This document shows, in pieces, positions 36,456 to 44,304 of a DNA stretch of 64,000 nucleotides. The stretch covers positions 36,614-100,613 of the forward strand of contig JBNARO010000001.1 in assembly GCA_049718665.1 (NCBI GenBank), read 5' to 3'. The DNA comes from NZ13-RE01 sp049718665. Lineage in GTDB: Bacteria > Dictyoglomota > Dictyoglomia > Dictyoglomales > Dictyoglomaceae. The notes below the pieces were generated by a model, which was not told the DNA's origin, did not search any database, and saw only the letters and a list, made by a program, of their open reading frames with translations. The stretch's first letter is position 1; every line of letters begins with the position of its first letter. Position numbers and translations under genes: made by a program.

Positions 36456-36639
36456 TCTCTTCAGAAAGTTTGCAACGGAAGATATAAATTTCTTCCGGAT
36501 CCTCAGAAGACTTTGGGGAGAGTAAGACATACGTTTTTTCATCTACTTCCACAAAATCTCTGATAATATATTCATACTTTTGTCCTTTCTCATCCTCAAG
36601 GATTAAAATATCCTCTTCATGATGTTGATGCTCAGCCAT
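36328..36639 (-). CDS. DUF1292 acidic protein (YrzB-like)
   Basis: 103 residues, very acidic. Residues 8-70 fit the DUF1292 pattern (DILILEDEKGQKYEYIIRDF...VLLSP...EIYIFRC). The tail is almost pure Glu/Asp/Trp. Function unknown; conserved in Firmicutes beside ruvX and mltG. ATG with GAGGTGA upstream. Lies 39 bases downstream of tRNA-Leu on the same strand with no terminator, so it is probably read from the tRNA promoter. Confidence 0.85.
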   Translation of the reverse strand: MAEHQHHEEDILILEDEKGQKYEYIIRDFVEVDEKTYVLLSPKSSEDPEEIYIFRCKLSEENGELYIDALEEIEDDEEFERVVEALEEEGWEEDLDEEDWEEE

Positions 36640-36677
36640 AAATCACCTCATTAATAAAAATTAAAGGGATTAAAAGA

Positions 36678-36766
36678 TGGTGCCGGAGGCCGGACTCGAA
36701 CCGGCACGGGTATTGCTACCCTCTGGATTTTAAGTCCAGTGCGTCTGCCAATTCCGCCACTCCGGC
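36678..36766 (-). tRNA. tRNA-Leu (anticodon TAA)
   Basis: Class II tRNA with a long variable arm; acceptor GCCGGAG/CTCCGGC, anticodon stem CTGGA/TCCAG with loop CTTAAAA giving TAA, T-loop TTCGAGT, ACCA encoded. Confidence 0.97.
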
Positions 36767-36794
36767 AAGATCTTTAATCCTCTTTTCGAAAGAA

Positions 36795-36823
36795 AGTTTA
36801 CCACAACTTTTGTTTTTAGTAAA
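36795..36823 (-). promoter_or_regulatory. Probable promoter for tRNA-Leu and the DUF1292-mltG-udk operon
   Basis: Minus strand TTTACT (36818-36823), 17-base spacer, TAAACT (36795-36800), 28 bases before the tRNA 5' end. Confidence 0.55.
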
Positions 36824-36887
36824 GAGAAATTTTTTGGAAGGGAACCACATAGGTATGGACATATCTTAGATTTTCTTCGAGTAGAGC

Positions 36888-36916
36888 TTGATCTAATAGA
36901 GAGTTTCAGATATAAT
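36888..36916 (+). promoter_or_regulatory. Sigma-A promoter for tRNA-Met, tilS, ftsH
   Basis: TTGATC (36888-36893), 17-base spacer, TATAAT (36911-36916), 21 bases before the tRNA. No other promoter is apparent before tilS. Confidence 0.82.
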
Positions 36917-36937
36917 ACTTTTAAAAGGTTAATTTTG

Positions 36938-37013
36938 GGCGGTGTAGCTCAGCGGTTAGAGCACACGGTTCATAACCGTGGTGTCCAGGGTTCGAATCCC
37001 TGCACCGCCACCA
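36938..37013 (+). tRNA. tRNA-Met elongator (anticodon CAT; tRNA-Ile2 not excluded)
   Basis: Acceptor GGCGGTG/CACCGCC with a paired 1-72 position (so not initiator), anticodon stem CACGG/CCGTG, loop TTCATAA giving CAT, T-loop TTCGAAT, ACCA encoded. The 5' half matches Bacillus elongator tRNA-Met as I remember it. Because the anticodon is CAT and the next gene is tilS, identity as the TilS substrate tRNA-Ile2 should be tested. Confidence 0.93.
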
Positions 37014-37018
37014 GGAAA

Positions 37019-38392
37019 GTGAAAGAGAAAAAAGCTTTAGACCCATTAGAAAATAAGGTTTTAGATTTCATAAATAAAGAATCTCTTCTGGAGCCCTTTG
37101 ACTCCATTCTTATAGGAATCTCGGGTGGAAGCGATTCTTTTGCTCTTTCCCAGATTCTTTTTAATCTCTCTTCCTTTTTTAATTGGAAGATATCCTTAGC
37201 TTATGTGGAACATTTTGTTCGAAAAGATACAGAGGTGGAAAAAGAGCTCATAAGAAAATTTGCAGAGGAGAGAAATTTGCCATATTATTTTTTAGAAATA
37301 TCTAAAAAGTCTTTAAAGGAAAGGGATTTAAGAGAGGAAAGATATAGACTTTTAGAATCACTATCGGAAGAAAAAGGAATGAATAAGATTGCTTTAGGTC
37401 ACACCTTAGATGACCAGATAGAATCTATAATTATGAATTTTTTAAGAGGGATGGGATTAAAAGGACTTTCAGGAATTCCAGTAAGAAGAGGGAAAATTAT
37501 AAGACCACTAATCAATATTAAAAAAGAAGAACTTATATCCTATTGTAAAAGAAATAACATAATTTATTATGATGATTACACAAATTTTCTTCCTATTACT
37601 TTAAGGAATAAAGTTCGCTGGCAGTTAATTCCCTTTCTCAAAGAAATTTCTGAACATTTTCCAGAAAGCTTACTGACTCAAAGAAAGATTGCAGAAGAAG
37701 AAGAAAAATTTTTAAATAATCTTGCAGAGGATTATTTTAATAAAGAAATAAGAAAGAGAAAGGAATGTTTTGAGATAAATCTTTTTTCTTGGAAAGAATT
37801 AGCTTTGCCAATAAAACTCCGAGTTCTTTTCCAAATATTTAATGATTTTAACAAAAATTTACCTTCTGAGACACTAATGAAAATTATTACTCTGATAGAA
37901 AAATCTAAGGAAGGTTTCTTAGGGAAAATAGATTTTATTGAAATATATAAATTGGAAGATAGAATTTTAATACAATCTCAAAAAGACTCTCAAGAATATT
38001 TTTTAACCTTGAGAATTCCTGGGAAGGTTGAACTTCCAACTGGTGAGGAAATTATTGCGGAAGTTATAGATAAAGAATCTGTCAAAAATATTGATTTTCA
38101 AAATCCCTTTCAGGTATATTTTGACTATGATAAAATAAAGTTAGAGGAATTGATCATAAGAAATTGGAAGAAAGGAGATAGATTTAAGCCTTTTGGGCTT
38201 AGAGGCAAAAGTAAAAAATTACAAGATTTCTTTGTGGATAAAAAAGTGCCTCGCTTTAAGAGGAAATCTATTCCTTTGGTATTTGGGAAGGATGAATTAC
38301 TTTGGGTTGTAGGCTTAGCAAGAAGTGATATAGCCAAAATTGATGAGGATACAAAAAATATTCTCTTTATTAGAGTAAAAAAGGAGGTCTAA
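37019..38392 (+). CDS. tilS: tRNA(Ile)-lysidine synthase
   Basis: 457 residues from a GTG at 37019, five bases after the tRNA CCA end; the ribosome site AGGA lies at the tRNA 3' junction. The frame is open further upstream, but only through the tRNA gene. PP-loop ATPase motif ISGGSDS near 24-30, HTLDDQ, substrate-binding region, and C-terminal TilS domain (GKSKKLQDFFVDKKVPR...WVVGLARSD). It turns C34 of tRNA-Ile(CAU) into lysidine so that it reads AUA. Co-transcribed with the tRNA and ftsH; tilS-ftsH adjacency is common in bacteria. Confidence 0.94.
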   Translation: MKEKKALDPLENKVLDFINKESLLEPFDSILIGISGGSDSFALSQILFNLSSFFNWKISLAYVEHFVRKDTEVEKELIRKFAEERNLPYYFLEISKKSLKERDLREERYRLLESLSEEKGMNKIALGHTLDDQIESIIMNFLRGMGLKGLSGIPVRRGKIIRPLINIKKEELISYCKRNNIIYYDDYTNFLPITLRNKVRWQLIPFLKEISEHFPESLLTQRKIAEEEEKFLNNLAEDYFNKEIRKRKECFEINLFSWKELALPIKLRVLFQIFNDFNKNLPSETLMKIITLIEKSKEGFLGKIDFIEIYKLEDRILIQSQKDSQEYFLTLRIPGKVELPTGEEIIAEVIDKESVKNIDFQNPFQVYFDYDKIKLEELIIRNWKKGDRFKPFGLRGKSKKLQDFFVDKKVPRFKRKSIPLVFGKDELLWVVGLARSDIAKIDEDTKNILFIRVKKEV

Positions 38393-38395
38393 AAA

Positions 38396-40213
38396 TTGAA
38401 TTGGAAAAATGCCATGCAAAGACTAATCTTCTTGCTTTTAATCATTGTTTTAATATACACTTTTCTAAATCCACCTTTGACTAATAATAAGGGTGTCATA
38501 GAGATAAATTACTCTGCTTTCTTAAGAAGTATAGAGAAAAATGAGATTGCTAAGGTAATTATTAACGACAGACAAGTAGAAGGAGTTTTTAAAGATGGAA
38601 CAAAATTTAACGTAACAATCCCTATACAAGACTCAAAAATTATAGAGAAATTAGTTGAACATGATGTGGAGATAGAAGTGAAACCACCAGAAAGTACTCC
38701 TTTGTGGTTAAATGTTCTTTTAGGTTTTGGACCATATCTTTTTGTGTTCTTCTTTATGTGGCTTCTTCTCCGCCAACTTCAGGGCAGTAATAATCAGGCT
38801 TTTTCCTTTGGAAGAAGTAGAGCACGTATTTTTTTGGATAATAAGCCTAAGGTTACCTTTGCAGATGTGGCAGGTGCAGATGAGGCAAAAGAAGAATTAA
38901 AAGAAGTAGTAGAATTTCTTAAGAATCCTCAAAAGTTTAGAAAGTTAGGTGCCAAAATACCTAAGGGAATTCTTCTTGTAGGACCACCAGGAACAGGAAA
39001 AACTTTACTTGCAAGAGCAGTGGCTGGAGAAGCTAACGTTCCCTTCCTTTCCATAAGTGGTTCTGAATTTGTAGAAATGTTTGTAGGAGTTGGAGCAGCA
39101 AGAGTAAGAGATCTCTTCAGTCAAGCGAAAAAATTAAGTCCATCTATTGTTTTCATAGATGAATTAGATGCGGTAGGAAGACATAGAGGAGCGGGACTTG
39201 GTGGTGGGCATGATGAGAGGGAGCAAACTTTAAACCAGCTTTTGGTGGAAATGGATGGTTTTGACGAAAATACCAACGTTATAGTTCTTGCAGCTACTAA
39301 TAGACCTGATATTTTAGATACTGCCCTTCTACGCCCAGGAAGATTTGATAGAAGAGTAGTTGTAGATAGACCTGATTTAGAGGGAAGGAAAAAAATTCTT
39401 GAGGTACATATGAGAGGGAAGCCAATTGCAAAGGATGTAAACATAGATGTACTGGCAAAAAGCACTCCAGGATTTGTAGGAGCAGATTTAGCTAATTTAG
39501 TGAATGAAGCAGCAATCTTAGCAGCGAGAAGAAATAGAAAGGAAATTACAATGCAAGATTTTGAAGAGGCAATAGAAAAGGTTATTGCAGGACCTGAAAA
39601 GAGAAGTAGAATTATAAGAAGTAGCGAGAAAGAAATTGTAGCATATCATGAGTTAGGGCATGCATTGGTAGGGAAATTACTTCCAAAAGCAAATCCAGTG
39701 CATAAAGTAACTATAATTCCTCGAGGATTAGCCCTTGGCTATACTCTTCAAATGCCGGAGGAAGATAGATATCTATTAACAAAGGAGGAATTAGAAGCAG
39801 AGATTGCTGTTTTATTAGGAGGAAGAGCAGCAGAAGAATTAATCTTTGGTCAACCTACCTCAGGAGCTGCAGATGATCTTAAAAGAGCGGTAGAACTTGC
39901 TCGAAAGATGGTATGTGATTTTGGAATGAGCGAAAAATTAAAAAATCTCTCCCTTGGAGATCAACATTCTGAAGTATTCTTAGGGAAAGATTTAATGCAG
40001 ATTAGAAACTTTAGTGAAGATACTGCAAAAATGATAGATGAGGAAATTAAAAGAATTATTGATTCCGCATATCAAAAAGCTTTAAGTATTTTGAGGGCTC
40101 ACGAGAAAGTCTTAAGAGAATTATCAAAAGTATTAATGGAAAAGGAAACCTTAGAAGGTGAAGAAATTGATGCTTACTTAAAGAATTTTGAAAATCAAGA
40201 GGTTACTTTATGA
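38396..40213 (+). CDS. ftsH: Membrane-bound ATP-dependent zinc metalloprotease
   Basis: 605 residues. TM1 (about 9-25), a periplasmic domain, TM2 (about 104-127), the AAA+ domain with Walker A GPPGTGKT at 196-203, Walker B IVFIDELDAVGR and SRH region, and the zinc protease site HELGH at 418-422 with a third ligand Asp in GAADDLKRA. Degrades misfolded membrane and regulatory proteins; in bacteria with LPS it controls LpxC. TTG start fixed by AAGGAGGT 7 bases upstream. In a genome with lpxC, regulation of LpxC by FtsH is possible but not established outside enterobacteria. Confidence 0.97.
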   Translation: MNWKNAMQRLIFLLLIIVLIYTFLNPPLTNNKGVIEINYSAFLRSIEKNEIAKVIINDRQVEGVFKDGTKFNVTIPIQDSKIIEKLVEHDVEIEVKPPESTPLWLNVLLGFGPYLFVFFFMWLLLRQLQGSNNQAFSFGRSRARIFLDNKPKVTFADVAGADEAKEELKEVVEFLKNPQKFRKLGAKIPKGILLVGPPGTGKTLLARAVAGEANVPFLSISGSEFVEMFVGVGAARVRDLFSQAKKLSPSIVFIDELDAVGRHRGAGLGGGHDEREQTLNQLLVEMDGFDENTNVIVLAATNRPDILDTALLRPGRFDRRVVVDRPDLEGRKKILEVHMRGKPIAKDVNIDVLAKSTPGFVGADLANLVNEAAILAARRNRKEITMQDFEEAIEKVIAGPEKRSRIIRSSEKEIVAYHELGHALVGKLLPKANPVHKVTIIPRGLALGYTLQMPEEDRYLLTKEELEAEIAVLLGGRAAEELIFGQPTSGAADDLKRAVELARKMVCDFGMSEKLKNLSLGDQHSEVFLGKDLMQIRNFSEDTAKMIDEEIKRIIDSAYQKALSILRAHEKVLRELSKVLMEKETLEGEEIDAYLKNFENQEVTL

Positions 40214-40219
40214 AGGGTA

Positions 40220-40813
40220 TTAAAGTTTTTTAATTTCTTTTGCTCTTTCTCTTAATTGCTGGATCCTTTGAAAAATTTGCCAGTCTTGGGGATCAAAGTT
40301 TCTGAATTTTTTGATCTCTTCTTCTGCTTCTTTTAATTTTCCTTCTTTTATAAAGACTTCAATAAGATTATCCATTGCTGCAGTATTTTCAGAATCAAGT
40401 TCTAATACTTTCTTTAAAAGCAGTTCAGCTTTTTCTAAATTTCCAGAGAGATATTCTGTCCAGGCTAACCCTCTTAAATATTCAGGATTTTCAGGACTTA
40501 ATTCTAACGCTTTTAGAAAATTCTCTCTTGCAGATTCAATATCACTTTCAGCAAGATAAGTAAAACCTAAAAGATAATAGTATAAAGGATTATTAGGCTC
40601 TAAATTAATACTCTCTCTTAAAAACTCTTTAGCTTTATTATATTCCTTAATCCATAAATACAGATCCGCAAGGGTTATCCGAAGCCACTGTGATAGTTCA
40701 AAATCTTGAATTTCTCTTAAAAGTCCTTCATACAGGGAAATAGCTTTAAAAAGTTTTCCCTGTAATTTATAATCATCTGCTAATCTTAAAATATCCTCTA
40801 CATTGTTAACCAT
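40220..40813 (-). CDS. TPR-repeat protein, unknown partner
   Basis: 197 residues of four or five tetratricopeptide repeats from about residue 18 to 185 (AKEFLRESINLEPNNPLYYYLLG, ARENFLKALELSPENPEYLRGLA, AELLLKKVLELDSENTAAMDNL). No signal peptide, so a cytoplasmic scaffold. Convergent with ftsH (6 bases apart, no hairpin visible) and divergent from the pfkB gene. Confidence 0.82.
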   Translation of the reverse strand: MVNNVEDILRLADDYKLQGKLFKAISLYEGLLREIQDFELSQWLRITLADLYLWIKEYNKAKEFLRESINLEPNNPLYYYLLGFTYLAESDIESARENFLKALELSPENPEYLRGLAWTEYLSGNLEKAELLLKKVLELDSENTAAMDNLIEVFIKEGKLKEAEEEIKKFRNFDPQDWQIFQRIQQLRERAKEIKKL

Positions 40814-40873
40814 AAATTAAGTATAATATTTCTGAAGAAAAAAGAAAAGATAGAAGTATATGGAGGAGATTTT

Positions 40874-41803
40874 ATGATTCTTACTGTTACTCTAAATCCC
40901 AGCTTAGATTTAACTCTATTTTTATCTGAATTAAAATTAGGAAGAGTTCATAGATCTTATAAAGAAGTACTTATTCCAGGTGGAAAAGGGATAAATATTT
41001 CAAGAACACTGAGAATTTTTGATGAGAAGACTTTTATCCTTGGATTCTCAGGAGGAACTACAGGAAATATATTAGAAGAAGAATTAAAGAAAAGGAATAT
41101 TCCCTTTGAGTTTGTAAGAATAAATGGGGATGTAAGATTTGCAATTGGAATAATAGAAACAGAAAATAATAGACCTGTAACAGTTATCAATGGTAGAGGA
41201 CCTAAGATTTCACAAGATAAAATCTTTGAATTTAAAGAAAAATTTGAGAAATTAATCTCAAATTCTCAATTTGTAGTTCTTTCTGGAAGTATTCCTCCAG
41301 GAGTTCCTCAAAGTATATACTTAGATTTATTAGAAATAGCAGAGAGATATCCTGTTGTAAAAGTATTAGATGCTCAAGGAATGGCATTTAAAACTGCTCT
41401 TTCAAGAAAACCAGATATTATAAAGCCAAATCAAGAAGAAGCAGAAGAAATATTAAATTTTTCTCTGAAAAATAATATTGATTTAAAAAAAGCGGGATAC
41501 TTTTTTAGAGAGAAGGGAATAAAGTACTCTTTAATATCCTTAGGAGAAAAAGGAGCTTTTCTTTCAACAGAAAATGAGATGTTTTTAGCAAGTTTACCTC
41601 CTATCAAAGGATATAATTGGGGAGCGGGAGATGCTTTCCTTGCAGGTTTTATTATAGGGATAAAAAATAATGACCCAGTATATGCCTTAAAACTTGCCTG
41701 TGCTACTTCTTATATTAAACTCCAAAAATTGGAACTTGAAAAAGAGGATGTTCCCTCCATTTTTAAACTTTTAGATAAAGTAGAACTTCGAAAAATAGAT
41801 TAA
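40874..41803 (+). CDS. PfkB-family sugar-phosphate kinase (1-phosphofructokinase/tagatose-6-P kinase type)
   Basis: 309 residues. N-terminal TLNPSLDLTLFL, signature 1 GGKGINISRTLRIF near 37-50, and the PfkB signature with catalytic Asp in WGAGDAFLAG near 249-258. The N-terminal pattern is that of the FruK/LacC/PfkB subgroup that phosphorylates fructose-1-P, tagatose-6-P or fructose-6-P. No PTS genes are in the window, so a fructose-1-phosphate role is less likely. RBS GGAGGAG precedes the ATG. Confidence 0.87.
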   Translation: MILTVTLNPSLDLTLFLSELKLGRVHRSYKEVLIPGGKGINISRTLRIFDEKTFILGFSGGTTGNILEEELKKRNIPFEFVRINGDVRFAIGIIETENNRPVTVINGRGPKISQDKIFEFKEKFEKLISNSQFVVLSGSIPPGVPQSIYLDLLEIAERYPVVKVLDAQGMAFKTALSRKPDIIKPNQEEAEEILNFSLKNNIDLKKAGYFFREKGIKYSLISLGEKGAFLSTENEMFLASLPPIKGYNWGAGDAFLAGFIIGIKNNDPVYALKLACATSYIKLQKLELEKEDVPSIFKLLDKVELRKID

Positions 41804-41812
41804 AAATTTCCC

Positions 41813-41841
41813 TTGACCGTTAAAAAGAATTATGCTAAGTA
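41813..41841 (+). promoter_or_regulatory. Promoter for the aminotransferase-reductase pair
   Basis: TTGACC (41813-41818), 17-base spacer, TAAGTA (41836-41841) with an upstream TGC extended -10. Lies 28 bases before the ATG at 41870. Confidence 0.6.
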
Positions 41842-41869
41842 TATGAAAAATTTCCGGAGGGAATAAATT

Positions 41870-43060
41870 ATGGAGGGAATGCTTTCAAAAAGAACAAGAC
41901 AGCCCTCATCAGATGCTATGTCAAAATTTGTTCTTGCTCAAGATCCTGAAATAATTTCTTTTGCTGGTGGACTTCCTGATAATAATCTCTTTCCTGTAGA
42001 TGAAATAAGAACTTGCCAAGAAGAAATGTTAGAAAAGGAAGGGAAAATTGTCTTTCAATACTCCTCAAGTATTGGAGATATGAACCTTAGGAGTTGGATT
42101 GGAGAAGAATTTTTTATAAAGTGGAGAAAAAAAATTCCTGTAGAAAATATAATTATAACAGAAGGGTCTCAACAGGCTTTAGATCTAATAGGGAAACTGT
42201 TTTTAGATCCTGATGATTATGCTTTAATTGAATCCCCAGGGTATTTAGGGACTATTCAAGCATGGAGAGTTTTTCAACCAAAATTAATTGGAATATCTCA
42301 AGACAAAGATGGGATAAATTTAGAAGAATTAGAAGAAACAATTAAAAATCTTCCTTCTTTACCAAAGGTTTTATATGTAGTTCCTGACTTTTCTAATCCA
42401 ACTGGGACTTGCATGCCCCTTGATAAAAGAGAAAGATTGATAGAAATTGCAGAAAAGTATAAATTTTATATTGTGGAAGATTTAGCCTATAGTTTGCTTT
42501 CTTATGATGAGGATACATTGCCTCCCCTATTAACTATTAAAGAAAGTAAATATTTAATTACTATTGGAAGTTTTTCAAAAATTCTATCCCCAGGACTGAG
42601 AACTGGATTTATAATTGCACCAAAGGAACTTATAAGACCTTTGAGATTATTAAAGGAAGCAGCGGATCTCTGCTGTGGAACGTATAACCAAAAATTGATA
42701 TATTACTTTTGTAAAAATGGATTTTTGAAAAGTCATGTAGAAAAATTAAGAAAGGCATACAAAGAAAAAAGGGATAAATTAAGAGAAGCCTTAGAAAAAT
42801 TCTTTACTGGAAAAGCGGTGTGGAACAATCCCTTAGGAGGATTTTTCTTCTTCCTATCTTTTCCTGAAAATATAAATTGCTATGATTTAGCTGAGAAAGC
42901 ATTAGAAAATAAAACGAGTTTTGTTCCAGGGGAAGAATTCTTTGTAGATGGAAAAGGTAAAAATACTGCAAGGATTTCTTTCTCTCAAATAAATATCAAT
43001 GACATTTTGGAAGGAGTAAGAAGACTTTATAAAGCCTTCGAAGAACTACAAAAATTATGA
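41870..43060 (+). CDS. PLP-dependent aminotransferase (LysN/2-aminoadipate-type, class I/II)
   Basis: 396 residues. N-terminal ISFAGGLPDNNLFP is typical of the LysN/KAT II-like subgroup. PLP contacts: PDFSNPTG and Schiff-base Lys in GSFSKILSPGLRTG. C-terminal arginine in ARISFS. It transfers an amino group from an amino acid (2-aminoadipate, aromatic or branched-chain) to 2-oxoglutarate; broad specificity is common. It overlaps the reductase gene by 4 bases (ATGA). Confidence 0.87.
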   Translation: MEGMLSKRTRQPSSDAMSKFVLAQDPEIISFAGGLPDNNLFPVDEIRTCQEEMLEKEGKIVFQYSSSIGDMNLRSWIGEEFFIKWRKKIPVENIIITEGSQQALDLIGKLFLDPDDYALIESPGYLGTIQAWRVFQPKLIGISQDKDGINLEELEETIKNLPSLPKVLYVVPDFSNPTGTCMPLDKRERLIEIAEKYKFYIVEDLAYSLLSYDEDTLPPLLTIKESKYLITIGSFSKILSPGLRTGFIIAPKELIRPLRLLKEAADLCCGTYNQKLIYYFCKNGFLKSHVEKLRKAYKEKRDKLREALEKFFTGKAVWNNPLGGFFFFLSFPENINCYDLAEKALENKTSFVPGEEFFVDGKGKNTARISFSQININDILEGVRRLYKAFEELQKL

Positions 43061-44259
43061 TCTGGGATATTATAATAATTGGAGCAGGACCTATTGGAAG
43101 TTTTGCAGGATATCTTGCAGGAGAAAAGAATCTTAATGCTATCATTTTAGAAGAACACGAAAAAATTGGAGAACCTATACATTGTTTAGGGAAATTAACT
43201 ATTCATGCTTTTGAGGAATTTCCATTTCCAAAAGATTCTATTCTTTCTCCCTTAAAAGGAGCATATCTTTATTCACCTTCTGGTAAAGAAATGAAATTAA
43301 AGAAAAAGAAAATAGATTCATATATATTAGATAGGACGAGATTTGATAGAGATTTAGGAGAAATGGCAGAAAAAAATGGAGCAAAGATTTTATTTGGAGC
43401 AAAAGCTTATGGGGTAGAACATTTTAAAGGATATAGTGAAATATATTTCAAAGAGAAAGGAAAGATAAATAAGATAAAGGGAAGGGTTATTATAGATGCA
43501 GAGGGCGCTAAAAGACAGTTTCTGAGATATTTAGGACTCTCACTAAAACCCTATTTAGTAGGACTTCAATATGAAATATTTGGAATCCCTTTGAAAGATA
43601 AAGAATGTGTAGAATTATATTTTGGAGAAAAATATTCTAAGGGATTTTTTAGTTGGATTTCTCCTTTAAAAGAAAACTTAGTAAAAGTTGGAGTTGCGGT
43701 ATTGCCTCAAAATAATCCAAGAAAATTTTTGGATTATTTAATCTCCAAACTTAAAGAAAGGACGAATCATTTCAGTATAGAAAAAGAATATGGAGGAATT
43801 ATTCCTATATATGGACCATACGAAACATATATTCCTCCTAATATACTTATTGTGGGAGATGCGGGAGGATTTAACAAATCTACTACAGGAGGAGGGATAT
43901 ATTTTGGATTAAAAGGAGCGGAAATTGCTATAAATCAAGTTTATAGATATTTAAATGATGGAGACCTAAAACATTTAAGAGACTACAAAAGATTAATAAA
44001 GAATTCCTTTGGAAAAGAATTATTTTTTACAAGTATCATAAGAAGATTTTTGAATAAGCTTAATGATGATAACTTAGATGAAATATGGAAAATCATGTTA
44101 GATAATGAAAAAATGATTAACATGTTAGAAGAAAAAGGAGATACTGCTTATCAAACATCTCTCTTATCTACACTTCCTTGTATAATTTCAAATCCAAGGA
44201 ATTTTAAAACTCTTAAATTTATACCAAAACTTTTAAAATCTTTTTTGGAGAGTATATAA
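43057..44259 (+). CDS. FAD-dependent geranylgeranyl reductase family protein
   Basis: 400 residues. N-terminal FAD-binding DIIIIGAGPIGSFAGYLAG, GEPIHCLGKL, DRTRFDRDL, DAEGAKRQFLRYL, and the second FAD motif ILIVGDAGGFNKSTTGGGI. The family saturates isoprenoid chains on lipids, quinones or chlorophyll; the substrate here is unknown. Coupled to an aminotransferase, an unusual pairing. No membrane segment is obvious. Confidence 0.82.
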   Translation: MIWDIIIIGAGPIGSFAGYLAGEKNLNAIILEEHEKIGEPIHCLGKLTIHAFEEFPFPKDSILSPLKGAYLYSPSGKEMKLKKKKIDSYILDRTRFDRDLGEMAEKNGAKILFGAKAYGVEHFKGYSEIYFKEKGKINKIKGRVIIDAEGAKRQFLRYLGLSLKPYLVGLQYEIFGIPLKDKECVELYFGEKYSKGFFSWISPLKENLVKVGVAVLPQNNPRKFLDYLISKLKERTNHFSIEKEYGGIIPIYGPYETYIPPNILIVGDAGGFNKSTTGGGIYFGLKGAEIAINQVYRYLNDGDLKHLRDYKRLIKNSFGKELFFTSIIRRFLNKLNDDNLDEIWKIMLDNEKMINMLEEKGDTAYQTSLLSTLPCIISNPRNFKTLKFIPKLLKSFLESI

Positions 44260-44266
44260 AAATAAA

Positions 44267-44290
44267 AGGGGCTCCCAATTAGGAGCCCCT
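44267..44290 (-). terminator. Intrinsic terminator of the SLH protein gene
   Basis: 9-bp stem AGGGGCTCC/GGAGCCCCT, 6-base loop, followed on the minus strand by TTTTATTTTT. It lies 14 bases beyond the SLH gene stop and also faces the end of the convergent reductase gene. Confidence 0.88.
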
Positions 44291-44304
44291 AAAAATTCCT
44301 TAGA

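Noticed and set aside
36935..37018. tilS starting upstream at 36935
   Set aside because: The extra residues are encoded by the tRNA-Met gene.
40801..40827. Promoter TTGTTA/TATAAT before pfkB
   Set aside because: The spacer is only 13 bases; TATAAT alone is not enough in such A+T-rich DNA.
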